Assembly (NCBI GenBank): GCA_037074765.1
Contig: JBAMDO010000146.1
Coordinates: forward strand, 62,001-126,000
DNA: 64,000 nucleotides
Source: Mansonella perstans
Lineage: Eukaryota > Nematoda > Chromadorea > Rhabditida > Onchocercidae
Direction of reading: 5' to 3'
Shown piece by piece: positions 36,879-49,068 of the stretch. The notes under the pieces were generated by a model. It searched no databases and had not been told where the DNA came from. It saw nothing but the letters and a program-made list of their open reading frames with translations. How positions within the stretch are numbered: position 1 is the first letter of the stretch; each line of letters starts with the position of its first letter. The position numbers and the translations under genes were made by a program.

Positions 36879-38874
36879 GTCCAGCATTATCATCACTATT
36901 GTCGTCATCGCTGATGTCATCATCATATTTATTATTATCATCGCTATCCTTATTATTCCCATTATTATCTCTTTTTTCTTCATCATAATCAGTAAAATGT
37001 GAGGTTGTTTTTTGATTTGGTGATACAGTAGTCTGAGTAGCCTTGATAAGCCTGTTAATTGCATGAAATATAGTTTTCTTAAGGAAAAAAGTAATCAGAT
37101 ATTAAATGAACTATTAAGTCATCAGATTTCTCGACTTCATCTATAATTTAATCCTAATCAAATAACAAAATAATAGAATTAAATCGAACTTTTTTATCTA
37201 ATAATATTGTTGGACTATCAATCATTGCATTTCGATATAGATTGTTATTGAAAAATATTGATTTTCAACATTTTCAAATTTTAATCAGCATAATTCTACT
37301 GATTGTCTCTTATTGCTGATTAAGTATAAAATGTGTTTATCCTATTAATTTTTCGAGTTAAAAATAGAAAAGTTTTGCCATGAAGCATTTAATTACAACT
37401 TGAATGAAAATTTAAAATGCTTTAAAAATAAAAATCAAACCTGCGACTGATTATACTAATAGCATTTGGCGACGAAATATATTGTGCAACATTAAGGATA
37501 GCTTCAAACGATGGCTCTTTCTTACTTTCAATATTGGCAGTAATATTATGCACATTACCAAGTGATTTATAATTTTTGACAATATCACTGATATAATTTG
37601 ACGCAAGCAATTGTATATTTGAAATTGGTATTGAAAATGTTGTTCTGGATGGTGCAAGCGTAAAATTTCGAATCTAAACTTATAATTTTAACTTTTAAAT
37701 AAAAATAATATTAATAAAAATTAAAAAAAAAGAATTATAAATCATTTGCTCGTCTTTATTTTTTTTTTTAAATTCAATTATTTTTTTGAAGAATTATTTC
37801 ATTAAATTCAATTATTTTGAAGAATTATTCATTCTGTATAATAATTTGAAACAACATCCAATGTTATTATTTCAAATAACCTGATCCCATGGAGACAAGC
37901 AAATATTCTGATAAAAAACCGTGGAGACAACTTTTGAACGATTTTTGTTAAATGTAGTCAAATATGGACTCCATTTACTTAATATACATTCTCTCTGCGA
38001 TTTATTTACCATAACTGATCGACAAATGAATTGATAAAGTAACTGTGACTGCAACAACTTTAATTTATTTCGAAACAAATGAAATAATATTAACATTGTA
38101 TCTGTTGATTTGAGCTAAAAGAATGAAATAAAATTTTTCTACCCAACTATCAAATAAATGAAATAACTTATGTAATTTAAATAAAATGCTACGAATAAAG
38201 GATTAAAATTAACAGAATAATAAAGCGATTTAAAAGTCAAACTTGTAATAAGATAACCTTCAAACAATGATCCAAGCAGGAATTGATGCTGGAAATATTT
38301 ACAACAATCAAATTTCCATTCTTCCTAAGATAATAATTTGGATGGTATTTGAAACATTCTAATGCGTTAGCTGATATTAATCGAAGCCAAAGGCTAAAAG
38401 TAAAAGTTTAAAAAATTTTAATTTTTTATTCAATTCAGTTAACGATTAAAGATATTCTTGCTATACCAGTGATTTTCAATGATGGTTAGCTAAAAACCAA
38501 GATATGGACCCAATGGATAGTGATGTATAAGTATACAGCATGGGAAGTTTTATTTTTAATTATTACGCCAAAAATTTCAGCTAAAGTTTATTACGCCAAA
38601 AATTCCAGTTAAAGTTTATTTTTAAATTAACAAAATTTATTATATCCACCTTTTTATCCCTATTATATTATTTCCTATTATAGTATTATCGAATAGATCT
38701 CAATCATTTTCTTTTCTTATTAATTTTTGCTTTTAAATCTTAGTTAAACATTTTTCATCATGCTGAAATCAAATTTTATTATGATCTTTAAGATTATCTG
38801 AGAAATAATTTAGTTCAATAAACTTACGTAAGAATGAATAGTTTGATGGACATCAATAAGATAATTAGAACCAT
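35519..38874 (-). CDS. Secreted protein: PAN domain, poly-Asp tract, Thr-rich repeats, second PAN domain
   Basis: Six exons in phase: 38874-38828, 38393-38258, 38114-37881, 37673-37441, 37051-35978, 35762-35519, giving 655 residues. The start MVLIILLMSIKLFIL is a signal-peptide core. PAN-like domain 1 (about 28-105) has ALECFKYHPNYY, SCLDHCLK and FICRSVMVNKSQREC. After a linker come an acidic Asn/Asp segment and two Asp runs of about 19 and 9 residues split by one Val. Six 11-residue repeats of the type NDNITTIMT follow, each with an N-glycosylation sequon, in a Thr/Ile-rich mucin-like region. PAN-like domain 2 has VECNGLIEELKCFHYF, GLHDCLHNC, FLCMSINY and ISLNC, ending in a KKKKK tail. PAN plus mucin regions occur in nematode apical matrix proteins such as LET-653, but no ZP domain was found here. 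More 3' exons are possible. Confidence 0.75.
36275..36472 (-). repeat. 33-bp coding minisatellite, six copies
   Basis: Six tandem 33-bp units in frame in the PAN/mucin gene, each encoding 11 residues with a NIT sequon. Neighbouring units come in near-identical pairs (TAS, AAN and TGN variants), which suggests recent stepwise duplication. Confidence 0.92.
36771..36889 (-). repeat. (ATC)n/(GAT)n microsatellite encoding poly-aspartate
   Basis: Nearly pure trinucleotide run with one interruption (AAC on the plus strand, Val codon on the minus strand). It is in frame with the PAN/mucin exon, where it reads Asp. Length changes would be in-frame, so it is probably polymorphic. Confidence 0.92.
38562..38618. 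repeat. 28-bp imperfect tandem duplication
   Basis: ATTACGCCAAAAATTTCAGC followed by TAAAGTTT is repeated at once as ATTACGCCAAAAATTCCAGT with TAAAGTTT. It lies in the first intron of the PAN/mucin gene. Confidence 0.8.
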
Positions 38875-39120
38875 GTTCACAGTGATGGATGATAGTGATG
38901 AAAATGATTAGTTGAACAGTGAGATAGCTTCATTTTTTTAAACAATGATTTATAATCAGCTTAGAACGGAAGAATATTTGATATATATACGTACGTACGT
39001 GTATGTATGTGTGTGTTTATGCGAAGGTGTGCAAAGGAATCAATGTATGAAAAAGGTAATCGCGTCAAATGAATAAGCGCATCTTTCAGATTATCAATAA
39101 TATTGTTTTAGAAATAAAAT

Positions 39121-39372
39121 TTAATTAAGGATAAATATTGAAACAATATTGTTGAAAAATGTAACAGGGAGGAATAGAATAGCCAAAGGGGAAGATACTG
39201 TGATTTGATAACACTTTTCATTCTTGCAAATATAACTAAATTTAGAAGGAGACATATGTGTTCCCCCCAAATTTCCTGTTTCTATAATTAACAATCGCTC
39301 TACTCTTTTAGAGATGTCTGAAGTAGACAACAATTCTATGTTCAAATATCCAATGAATACATAAGTCTGCAT
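39121..39372 (-). other. Unassigned 83-codon open frame
   Basis: The minus frame contains LLIIETGNLGGTHMSPSKFS and YICKNEKCYQITVSS. Composition is less biased than the surrounding chance frames, but no family, signal peptide or partner exon was recognised. Possibly an exon of an unseen gene, possibly chance. Confidence 0.2.
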
Positions 39373-42300
39373 AGTTAATTTTATGATTTACGTTGGGATG
39401 AAATCTAATATTTAAGTACATATCAATAAATATGAAATAAAATCATCATCCTCGATAAAAATTCTAATTAAAATAGAAATAATGAAAATTTGAAAACTTT
39501 AAAATATCAACTATTCAAATTTAATAATTCTCGAAGCAAAAATTATTAAACTGACATTTAATGTATTATCACAATCATTTCTGAATTTTCGCCACTATCT
39601 TAACTTTCAGCGAAGTAGTTTTGTACTATTCTAATCTAATTAAATTTTAACTAAATGAATGCCAAATATAAAAAATGCAATGAAAATCTGGCTATCCGAA
39701 CTTGAAAGATATCAGTGATTCTGTTGCAATTTACCGTTTCCCAGTGTAGAAATTATGACGAAGTGTAGAAATCACGCCGACTCTTGTTTCCCATATTAAT
39801 CGGCAAAATGTTTGCCGGCCTTCTAATGGGTTATTCTTTTATAGATGTTTTAAATTTTACTCTGCAATTAACACCTTCCATAAAGAGAAACTATTTTTCC
39901 TCTTGGAAAAATATGAAGCAAAAGAAATTGAAACTGTAAGCAGTAAGAAATTAAAAGAATGGCCTCAGCCAGATACTGCAATTTCATTACTCGTTTTGTG
40001 GAATCTTTTTCAAATTCCTTTATCATTATGTCCTCTAAGATTGATTACATAGTAAATTAAGTGAAGAAATCTGTCATAAATCAAATCAAATAATAAAAGT
40101 AGTATTACTAACACCAATCATATGCCAATTGACCTCATTAATACATTCTCTAAAGAATATTTCATGCATCAAAAATTAATGATAGTTGAGAAAATTGTAC
40201 TGAATTGATAGTAAAAATAAACATTTCAAAGAAAGATTGATGGGTTACTTTATAGTCACTGATTCTGGTATTGTTAAAATCACTTTTTATGAATCAACAT
40301 AAGAGAGAAGTAAGTATACTTCAGTGGAATGCTGTTCTATTCTAGATGAAAAAACCTTTGCAGTCATTCATTCATCCTTATCAACTCTTCAAGCATTATC
40401 GAATAAAGTGCCATTGCATTGCTTACATTGTTGAAAAACTTAGGTTGAAAAACTATGATGCAGTGTTCTTTTTGTTCGCATCTTTCAGAGAGTAAGCCAT
40501 ATACTCAAAACCGAAACTAAGAACCAATGGTTATTGTTGATTATTTTTAAAAGAATCAGTGCATTTGATATGTAATGCCATTTCAAAATTGAAACTCTAT
40601 TGAAACTCTCCTACAGGCATGTATTATATTGTTTTTGCAGAAAGAAGAGCCGCGAATATTTGGCTTATGACAAAAATCGGTTTCAGATATGATCAGCCAA
40701 GATATGCGTGACAATTAATTGAATTCAGATTACTTTCATTCAAATATCGAAAAATTTTCTTTAATGAACGAAACGTCATTATATTTTAGTTCAAAAATTG
40801 CTGCAAATTTGCTACAGTCAGAAGATTTTCAAATACTGTTTTAACTGACATCAAAGGGCTTCAAAGTTATCGAAACTTCAATTATTGTTGCAATACATTT
40901 CTACTTCTGTTAGCACCTAATTGCTTCATCACCATAATTTTGCCAAAATACAATACATTTTTCGAAACAACGGAATTGCATTTTCTACTCCTTTCCTTAT
41001 GGTTTCAGGTTTTGACATAACATACTATAGCAATGGCTCAAAATGACTATTTATTCATAGTTGCAAATACTACTCGAGATTGCAACAGATTACTCATTGC
41101 TTCTTTTATCGCCGTCTTGAGGATTTCGACGACAAACTTTAATTTGATCATCTTTTATCATTCCCCTATTGTATTCAAAAATGTAATTTGAAATTTATGA
41201 TTTCTTTATTTGCGATAAAAACAAACTTATGACCGTAATGACCGTGTTTGATCATCTAGAATATCACAGCCGCCATCAATGTGTTACTATAATGCTGTGA
41301 AGCAAATGGGAAAAGTAGAACTGCTTTGACGTATTTTGACGTATTTTGTAGCTTATCTCATCTCAATATATCTTATCTCATATATTAGCCATGTCTGTCA
41401 AATTGCTTTGCTATTAGGTGGACAGTAATATGTCCATCTATGGGAATAATACAATTATATGATAGAAAGAACCATATTTATTAGAAGCAATCTTTGTTTC
41501 AAAGCGATAAGATAAGAAGAAAATTCAACTAATTGAAATACAAATTACCGAGAGTTACGAGTTCGAATTCCAAGACAGTTAATCATATACAGTTAATCTT
41601 AGATTCAGCAGCACTAAGATAGTGAATTTTCAATTTTCTTTGCACACAATAATTAATCAATTATTTTCAATTTATTTTGCTTTATATGCCAACAATTATT
41701 GATTGTTTCAGAGAGACTTACATAACAAAAAAAACAAATTGCTATAAAATTAAGTTAGCTAAGGATTGAAATCGATTCATAAGAGATTTGATTAGCCAAT
41801 AAATATAATAACGATAACATTATTATTAGAGTTAGTTTGAATTTCTACCGAATAAAAGTCTGCACAAAACGGCCGAGTACAATTTTTATGAAGTTATCTT
41901 CGAACGTTATTTTATTTCTTAACCTTCAAGAAATATTAAAATTGAAATTAAGCGAAATGTCTGTAAAAATTCAAATATAAGTTTCTGCATTCGTGTTATT
42001 TCAAAATATCAAAGCGATTGTTGTAGATATCTTAAAAAACTTAAGAATAACCAAGAACTTTTATGTTATACATACCAATTACAATAATTAACAATGATTA
42101 CCGATTGTTTATTAGTCTTCGGTATTTTTCATCTGTGAGTTCTTTTGCTGCAGATATTGCAAGCAGTCAGGCTGATTACTACAATATCATTATTGCTTGC
42201 ATAATGAATTATTGCATTTCGTTTATTATATTATATATGTGAATCTAAATTAGCCTAGTTCATTTCGATTATTTGGCAATTTCTATGAAATGGAGTGAAC

Positions 42301-42853
42301 ATAGCAAGGAAAGGCATTTACAAGTGTTTATATTAATTCAGGCGGCTATAACTTATGACGCATTAAAGCTCCTTATTTTTTGCTATCGTCTATAACCAAA
42401 ATATTTGGCAAAGGAGCCAAATATTATGCTCAGAATCTTTATCAGTGATAAATCATTTTCCTTACTCAATATTAGCAATGTTTATTTTTTTTTATAACCG
42501 ATAAGAACAAGATCGTAAAATCTTAAAATATTAGTTTTTGCGATTGAAGCTTGAGTATCTAAAAAATTTGAACTCATCAAAATATATCTATGGCAGTACT
42601 TGAACATAAGGGACTATTTCAGAAATTGAAATATTGCTCTTTTCTATACTTCAACTTTAATGAAATCCTAATAAAATGAATTGGGCAAAACAATATTACC
42701 ATAGAAAATTGTAAACTTCGTCTAAAAGACTTTATTATGCATGGCAAAATTTTTAAATGATTTTAACGATTTAGGCTATGGTTTTTTCAATTTCCTTTCA
42801 ATTTCTTGAAAGTTTCAACAATTTTCAAATTTTTTTCAACAATTTCCTTTCTG

Positions 42854-42987
42854 AGAATTTCTTGTTCAGCAGGAAAAATTAATAGCTGATAATAGAGCTC
42901 TTTCAAATTTTTTTTCCTTCAATTTATTTTCGGCGAATTCCTTGTTCAGCAGGAAAAACTAATAGCTGATGGCAGAATTCTTTCAAA
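42854..42987. repeat. Imperfect 80-bp tandem duplication
   Basis: CTTGTTCAGCAGGAAAAA followed by TTAATAGCTGAT at 42861 recurs 80 bp later (42941) with few changes. Both copies end in a TTTCAAA block. Intergenic; function unknown. Confidence 0.8.
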
Positions 42988-43712
42988 ATCTTGTCATGAA
43001 TAAAATCTTGCAGAAGTCTATAATTTTCAACGATGATATTATTTTGACCAAACTAGGATTTCATTAAAATTTCAATCATTCACATATTTTCCCGTACTTT
43101 TATCGTTATCGATATTATCACTTCAGTAATATCAATAAAAGGATGAACAAAGTTGCAAATGCTGATGAAAGCAAAGTAACTAAATCACAACTGGTAAATA
43201 AAATTTAATTATTGACATTTTACAATTTTTTTGCTCGAAATTTTAATTATTCACATGTAATTGATGAGATTGTGAAAACAACTGTAAGAAATTCAAGATT
43301 CATCTATGTTAGGATGACAAAATCTATTGGCATTAAATTTGCCTGTTTGACTAAATACTAACTCTAACTGCAGAAGTATTTTTTGCGAAAAAAATATCAC
43401 TTGCAGACGACAACTATTTTACAATACATTAAGATCATGACAAAACAGGCTTTATCGATTAGAAACAAATCAAAAGAATGAGACTATAACGCGAAAGCGC
43501 TAATTCAGTTTAAGATTTGATTATAAATTACAAATTTCAATGAAAATTTAACAAAGCTAGTGTTTGCCATGATCATTTGCAATAACGGTAAAGTGTTCCA
43601 TCAAATTGAATTGAACAATAAGATGAAAATGCGGAAGAAAGCTTTAAGCAAACATCGAAACAAAAGAGTATTTCTTTTCCTTTTTGTGTTTGAATTCCAA
43701 TCAAGACAAAAA

Positions 43713-46146
43713 TCAGTTTCGTTTAGATTGATTCAATGGACGTGAATTTCCGGAATCTTTAAGGAAGGCCGAAACGCGATCTGCAAACCATCGTGGATAT
43801 TTGATGTGGAAATCATGACCACCGAGGAAGTGACCATCAAGCCTGAGAAGAATTAAATTTTTGAATGTACATAAATCAATTAAGCAAAAATAAATAAAAA
43901 AACGAAATGGAAATGCAAATAAACAAAATAAAAAACAAATGAATAGGCACAAACATTTGATAGCTAAATAAAATACATGCTGTAATAGCATACGAAATAT
44001 TTTATTGCAAAGAGTCGAAATTATAAACTTTTTGAATAGCATAATAGAAAGAAATATACTTGCAATTAGGTACGACACTTGCAAAATATTTAGGATCATT
44101 GCAAAATCTATCCATGCCGCCATTTAGAATTAGTACGGGGATTTTTAGAGTTGGCAGTATGTGATCTGCTGGAAAACGACCACAAAGTAATTCGTAAACT
44201 CTGAAATTTTCAAAAAATTTTACTACTAAAAAATTTTACTAATTAAATAAAGTGTTATACACTAGTCAAAACTGGGTGCAATTGTAAGATCAATTCTAAT
44301 ATCGTATTTATTTTGATTCTAATATCGTATTTATTTTGCTTAAATAATTATATCAAAGGCTGAAGAAAATTCAATATATTATGAAGTTTTCAATACATTA
44401 TGAAATTCAATACTTGAAGCATACACTTTTAAAACTTCTAGATAATTGATAAATAATCGATGATCCATAAATTTCAATTTTTAGTGAGTGATGTTACTAT
44501 TAAATTACTTACTGCTGAATTACATTGCATAAATCTACCCACTGTTTCTTTACGAATTCTTCTGAATAATAAGGCAAAAACGCTTTCATAGTATCTGGTA
44601 ACCATTGGTCTGTATTACGCATACCTGAAATTTAAGTTTAATCATGCGTTTCTTATCGTTTTGCATTTTTTATCAACTTATTTTTAAATTTGAAGTGCGA
44701 ATGAGAAATTATTACTAGTTTGATTCTATCTGAACATAAATGTTACCATGATTGATGAATAAAGATTTTGAGCAAAGGAACAGAAAATGAAATAATTTCT
44801 ACCATAAGTGACGCGTGCAGCACGTGAATCAATGCGTGTAGCTGGAGAAAGTAATATCATATTGTTGACAAGTTGTTTTCCACGTTCAGCTACGTGAATC
44901 GCTGTTCGGCAACCTTCACTCCAACCCAATACTGTGAATGGTGTTAGATTTAACTGCTAAAAACAGAAAAACTATTACATTAATTCAGATATTTACAAGG
45001 GTTTTCTTAAAAAAAAAGTTTGCCGATTATAACATCTGCCTTGTGATGGCTTATTCGTAAACAATTTCTATGCAAATATTTATCATGGAATAACCCATTC
45101 TGCATCAGGAACTCCATACTCTTGCTTTCTTCTGTGAAAGTTAAGCCTTCTCTTCAAAATCCTTCGAGATATTTGCTGATTAATAATGGTATTTGTAATA
45201 GAAATTGAAATAGATTATCAAAATTATATTTTTCATGTTCAATTTTGGACGTTTTTTTGCTCAGAATTTCACATTTTACATATTTCAATCATTTTATAAA
45301 ACAATTTTAATGTCTTTAAATAAAACCTGCATAAGTTTAATGCAGAAAGGTGCATCTTTCATGCATCGATTGACTTCTTGTCGCCTGAAACTGGAAAATT
45401 TTATATTTGTGAGAATGTGAAATCTTAAAAAAAACAATTTAATTTAATAGAAATGCAAAGAAATTGATAGAGGAAATGATTTAACTAAATGACAAGCATC
45501 TGGCTTGTTGTAGTTATTATTATAACTTGGGTTATTGTCGAAGATTCGTAAAACATTTGTTATGTGATTTGAATATACCTGTTGGGTGGACGACTGGTGC
45601 CATAGCCAGGTGGATCAATGCAAACTATCGAGCAAAACGTGGGATTAAAAGCTTTTAGCACTTTTTCCGGAAAATCCTTCTTATAGCAACCTGAAATCTG
45701 CTTCATCTGCAAAATAAACATTTTTCTTCTTCACTTCTTTCAACTATCGATTTTGATGTTTTTAACGTTTGCAAAAATTTTGCCGCTTACTTATTTGTTG
45801 GTTTATTATTTTAAAATTAGTCAGGCAGCTTCTAAGAAATTTAAAATTCGCTTGTCAAATCAAACAGAAATTCACCGTTTAACCGGATCTGAACATAAGC
45901 AAAAAAGTTCAAAAAACATTATTTTAAAAAAGTGGAGAGTTATAAAAATGAAAAGAAAAAAGATGAATGAATTACTAGCTTCTTACCGACACCTCCGCAG
46001 ATGAACAACATATTATGTTTTCCTCGTCCATATATGCAATAGCCTATCTTCTGTTCATCGATCATCGTTACTGATTCCGTAATCTCGCTTGTTAAATCTT
46101 TTTCATTGTTGTTATCATCGTTTAATTCCGTAAGATCAAATGGCAT
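43713..46146 (-). CDS. BPHL: Alpha/beta hydrolase of the BPHL (valacyclovir hydrolase-like) type
   Basis: BPHL-type enzymes are serine hydrolases acting on small amino-acid esters; vertebrate BPHL is mitochondrial. Seven exons in phase: 46146-45987, 45690-45579, 45384-45327, 44956-44803, 44624-44513, 44200-44060, 43842-43713, giving 288 residues (human 291). Landmarks: GYCIYGRGKHNMLFICGGVG, IDPPGYGTSRPPNR, nucleophile elbow VLGWSEGCRTAI with Ser about 123, IPVLILNGGMDRFC with Asp about 229, and LGGHDFHIKYPRWF with the probable catalytic His about 255. The catalytic triad looks complete. The N-terminus is acidic (LNDDNNNEKD) and not an obvious mitochondrial presequence. An acceptor-like AG lies 19 nt before the ATG. 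It is divergent from the kinase gene 2.9 kb away. Confidence 0.9.
44293..44338. repeat. 23-bp tandem duplication in a BPHL-like intron
   Basis: ATTCTAATATCGTATTTATT plus TTG occurs twice in direct succession. It lies in an intron and has no coding effect. Confidence 0.85.
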
Positions 46147-46165
46147 CTTCAAATGAATAATGAAC

Positions 46166-49068
46166 CTGAAAAAAAGAAGCGAGAATTAATTCATCGCTTA
46201 CTTCTTTCCAATATTATATTAATAAACCATCAAATTTGTTGAATAAATTAGCAAATATCTATATTTACTTTTATTGCTGTCATTGCTTCACGAATCTAAG
46301 TTTTAATTCAAAGATTGAAATTGTCAGAAATAGACTTGGAGTTGACAGTACTATTCGGATTTGATGGAAGTCAACATCTGGCATTTTCCAACATTTAATG
46401 TTTGATTTTTGGGTCGTCCGATAGGAGATTCGATCTCCGATTTTGCAAACTTTTATTAATTAAAATTTTGTTACATATCAATTCCCTAAATTGCGTTAAA
46501 TCAAGTCCTTTTTTGAAAAAAATAACGCATGCTTAAATTTAGATTTTTAAGCCGAAATATTAATTGTTAATGTGACAACTAACTTCTTGATGTAAGAATT
46601 AAGAAAAAGATATTTATTGAATGATTATATTGGATCAAGCCGGAAATTGCACTAAATAAAACGGCTAAATTTTGATGTCATAAAACTGCCATAAAAATTA
46701 TTGAGAATAAATTTTTTCCTTAATTTAAACATTAATAGGTTTTTTGGGTCGAATGGCACACATAATTTGCTAATTTACAAAATTTCTTATAAAAATTCAA
46801 AATGCTGAAAGAGAATTTTGAAAGCATATAAATACAACAAATTAACCAACATTACAATGAATAAGACAATATTGAATTAAACCAAAAGAAGAGATGAATG
46901 AACCTCCTTCTGTAAAATAAAGGAAATTAAAAAAGAGAACGAAGTTGAACTGGTAGAATTATCCTTGAAGAACAGCCCTATTGGTCAAATGTTATGAATT
47001 AATTCAATAAATAAACAAATTTCGAAGAAGTCATGCTGCCATGGTAAGCAGCAACAAATCAAGTATTTCAATACTTCTTGTTAAAAAAGATTGGTGATCC
47101 AGATTCCTCCTCATTAATCCTGCCTTTTTTTCTTATCTCTCACCAGTTAAACATACGCTGAATTTATCGAAGAAAATTAGGGCAAGAAAGTGTAATATTT
47201 TGTCGTTAACCTGTTTAATCACAACTTAAATTTTTAAAGAATATCGTGGGCATATTTTGAAATAATTTAATGATCAGAAAAATGAATGAAAAATGGTAAA
47301 TTTCAACCCTTGGTAAAAAATTTTATTTTTTGATGAAAGCAATCGTTTTCTCATATTGAGAATTTGACAAAATTTCTCACCAATAATTAGTAATATTTAA
47401 TTTAATTTCATCTTTTTAAATCATCTTAAAAGGCATAAAACATATGCAATTATACTTTATGACTCATGTGAATTGCTTGATAGTATCTGGATTTAGCGGT
47501 GTTGGGTGTATTTAACTCGGAGATTCTTGGAGAATGTTAGTGCATGTATTTAATTGATCAATAAATATGTAAGTATAAAACTGATGAAATTCTGCTTGAA
47601 TTGAATGAAGCATTGGATGTCGCATGATATGATAATTATAATTGCTATGACATAATACTGAACCAGACGTCCCGAGGTTTGGTCATGGGAATGTAAGAGA
47701 TAACGAGATGAAAAATCTAAAAATTCTGTACGAATTTTTCCTTTAAAAAGTTACATGCTTTTTTAAAATGAAGCAGAAAAAAAACAATTCAAAATTTTTT
47801 ATCCACAAAAACAATTATTGAATATTTCAAATGTATTGCTTAAACAGCAAATTAAAATTATAAAATAAGGACTGATCTATCTCATTTGGTATCTCTTACA
47901 TTCTCATGACTTATAACTTGACCAAATCTTGGGACTTTTGATGTTTTAATATTATGTCACAGCAATTATGAATATTATTATATCATCGAATGCTGGCAAG
48001 TGATAACTGCTTGCATAAGGCAGCGATATTAGATACTCCGATCCGAGTGTCCCATCTATTTCTTTCTCTTTTTTCCTTCTTCAATTAATGAATTATTGAC
48101 CTAATACTGAATTCAAAGATTTGATCTATTTATCCACTTACTAATCAATGTCATATTATGAATATTTGTTTTGAAAAACAATGCAAAAAAGCTTCAATCA
48201 ACTTTTTATCTCAGCAAAACTTTTTCCAACAAATTTCCTTCATATATAAAATCAATCGGTCGCTTTTCTCCTTTTAAATTAGATTTTGAAATTGTTTAGT
48301 AATTTCAATAACTTTTTTTCGAAATAATTTCTTCAAACAATTTATTTAATTCCCTTCATAATTATTGAATGCACTTTTCATTACTGACATTCATCACTTT
48401 TTAGTATTTCTACTCTATTTTCAATTTTTTTAAAATTATATTTCAACAAGTTATAACTGTTACAACTCCCAATTTTGAAAAATTATTTTTAAAAAATTAT
48501 TCAAACATTTTATGTTCACTGTGTTCATACTTTAAATTTCATTTTTTTTTTCCCTTTCTTTATTTTAAAACGAATTCTGTAACATAAAGAAACTAATAAA
48601 GCCAATCATTTCATCATTATCATTAGCTCATTTTATTCAATTCTCTTTCAATAACATTCCATAGACTATCCCTCGTTTATTGGATAGCACTGAAATTGCA
48701 ATAAAATGAACTGAAAAAGAAAAATCCTTTCTTCCATTCATTTCTGATTTTCTAATTAATTTGAAATAAAGAACGAATTTCACGATTACCAAACTTATCA
48801 AATAACTTATTTAATAAGAATACTGATTGCATTATATGAAGTTTTTACAGGTACAAATGATTTGTACAGTTTGCTAGGCAGATATGAATTATGCATATAT
48901 GCAAATTTAATTTTAATTTTATTCAAATAGAAAGAAATTAACAGAGTAAGCAATATTCATTGTTAAGTTCGTACAAATCCACGGTCGGTTTCTGTAACAT
49001 TCTGAAATGCTATCAAAGTTGATGGAATGAACTATCTGTTGCTTAATCTAAAGTAACTTTAATATAAA
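46166..49068. other. Intergenic region between divergent BPHL-like and kinase genes
   Basis: Should hold promoters for both genes. The only structure seen is the fold-back repeat at 47610-47993; the rest is AT-rich without assignable exons. Confidence 0.5.
47610..47993. mobile_element. Degenerate inverted repeat, possible fold-back/MITE-like element
   Basis: The arm at about 47610-47711 matches the reverse complement of about 47877-47993. Shared blocks in order are GCATT(C/G)GATG, ATAATTGCT(A/G)TGACATAATA, (A/G)GTCCC(A/G)AG(A/G)TTTGGTCA and GAATGTAAGAGATA. The loop is about 165 bp. No open frame and no clear target-site duplication were found. An old MITE is the likeliest explanation. Confidence 0.6.

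Larger units (their letters stand above)
38875..43712. other. Gene-poor AT-rich intergenic region
   Basis: Between the PAN/mucin start and the end of the BPHL-like gene. No assignable exon apart from the doubtful open frame at 39121-39372. Its left part should hold the PAN/mucin promoter. Confidence 0.5.

Noticed and set aside
36668..37064. Poly-Ser (plus) and poly-Met (minus) proteins over the trinucleotide repeat
   Set aside because: Other frames of the (GAT)n tract; the Asp frame is continuous with the PAN/mucin exon.
41565..41590. GAGTTCGAATTCC as a tRNA T-arm
   Set aside because: No acceptor, D or anticodon arms could be folded around it.
46412..46434. GGAGATTCGATCTCC hairpin as a tRNA or terminator
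   Set aside because: Isolated short palindrome with no cloverleaf or T-run context.
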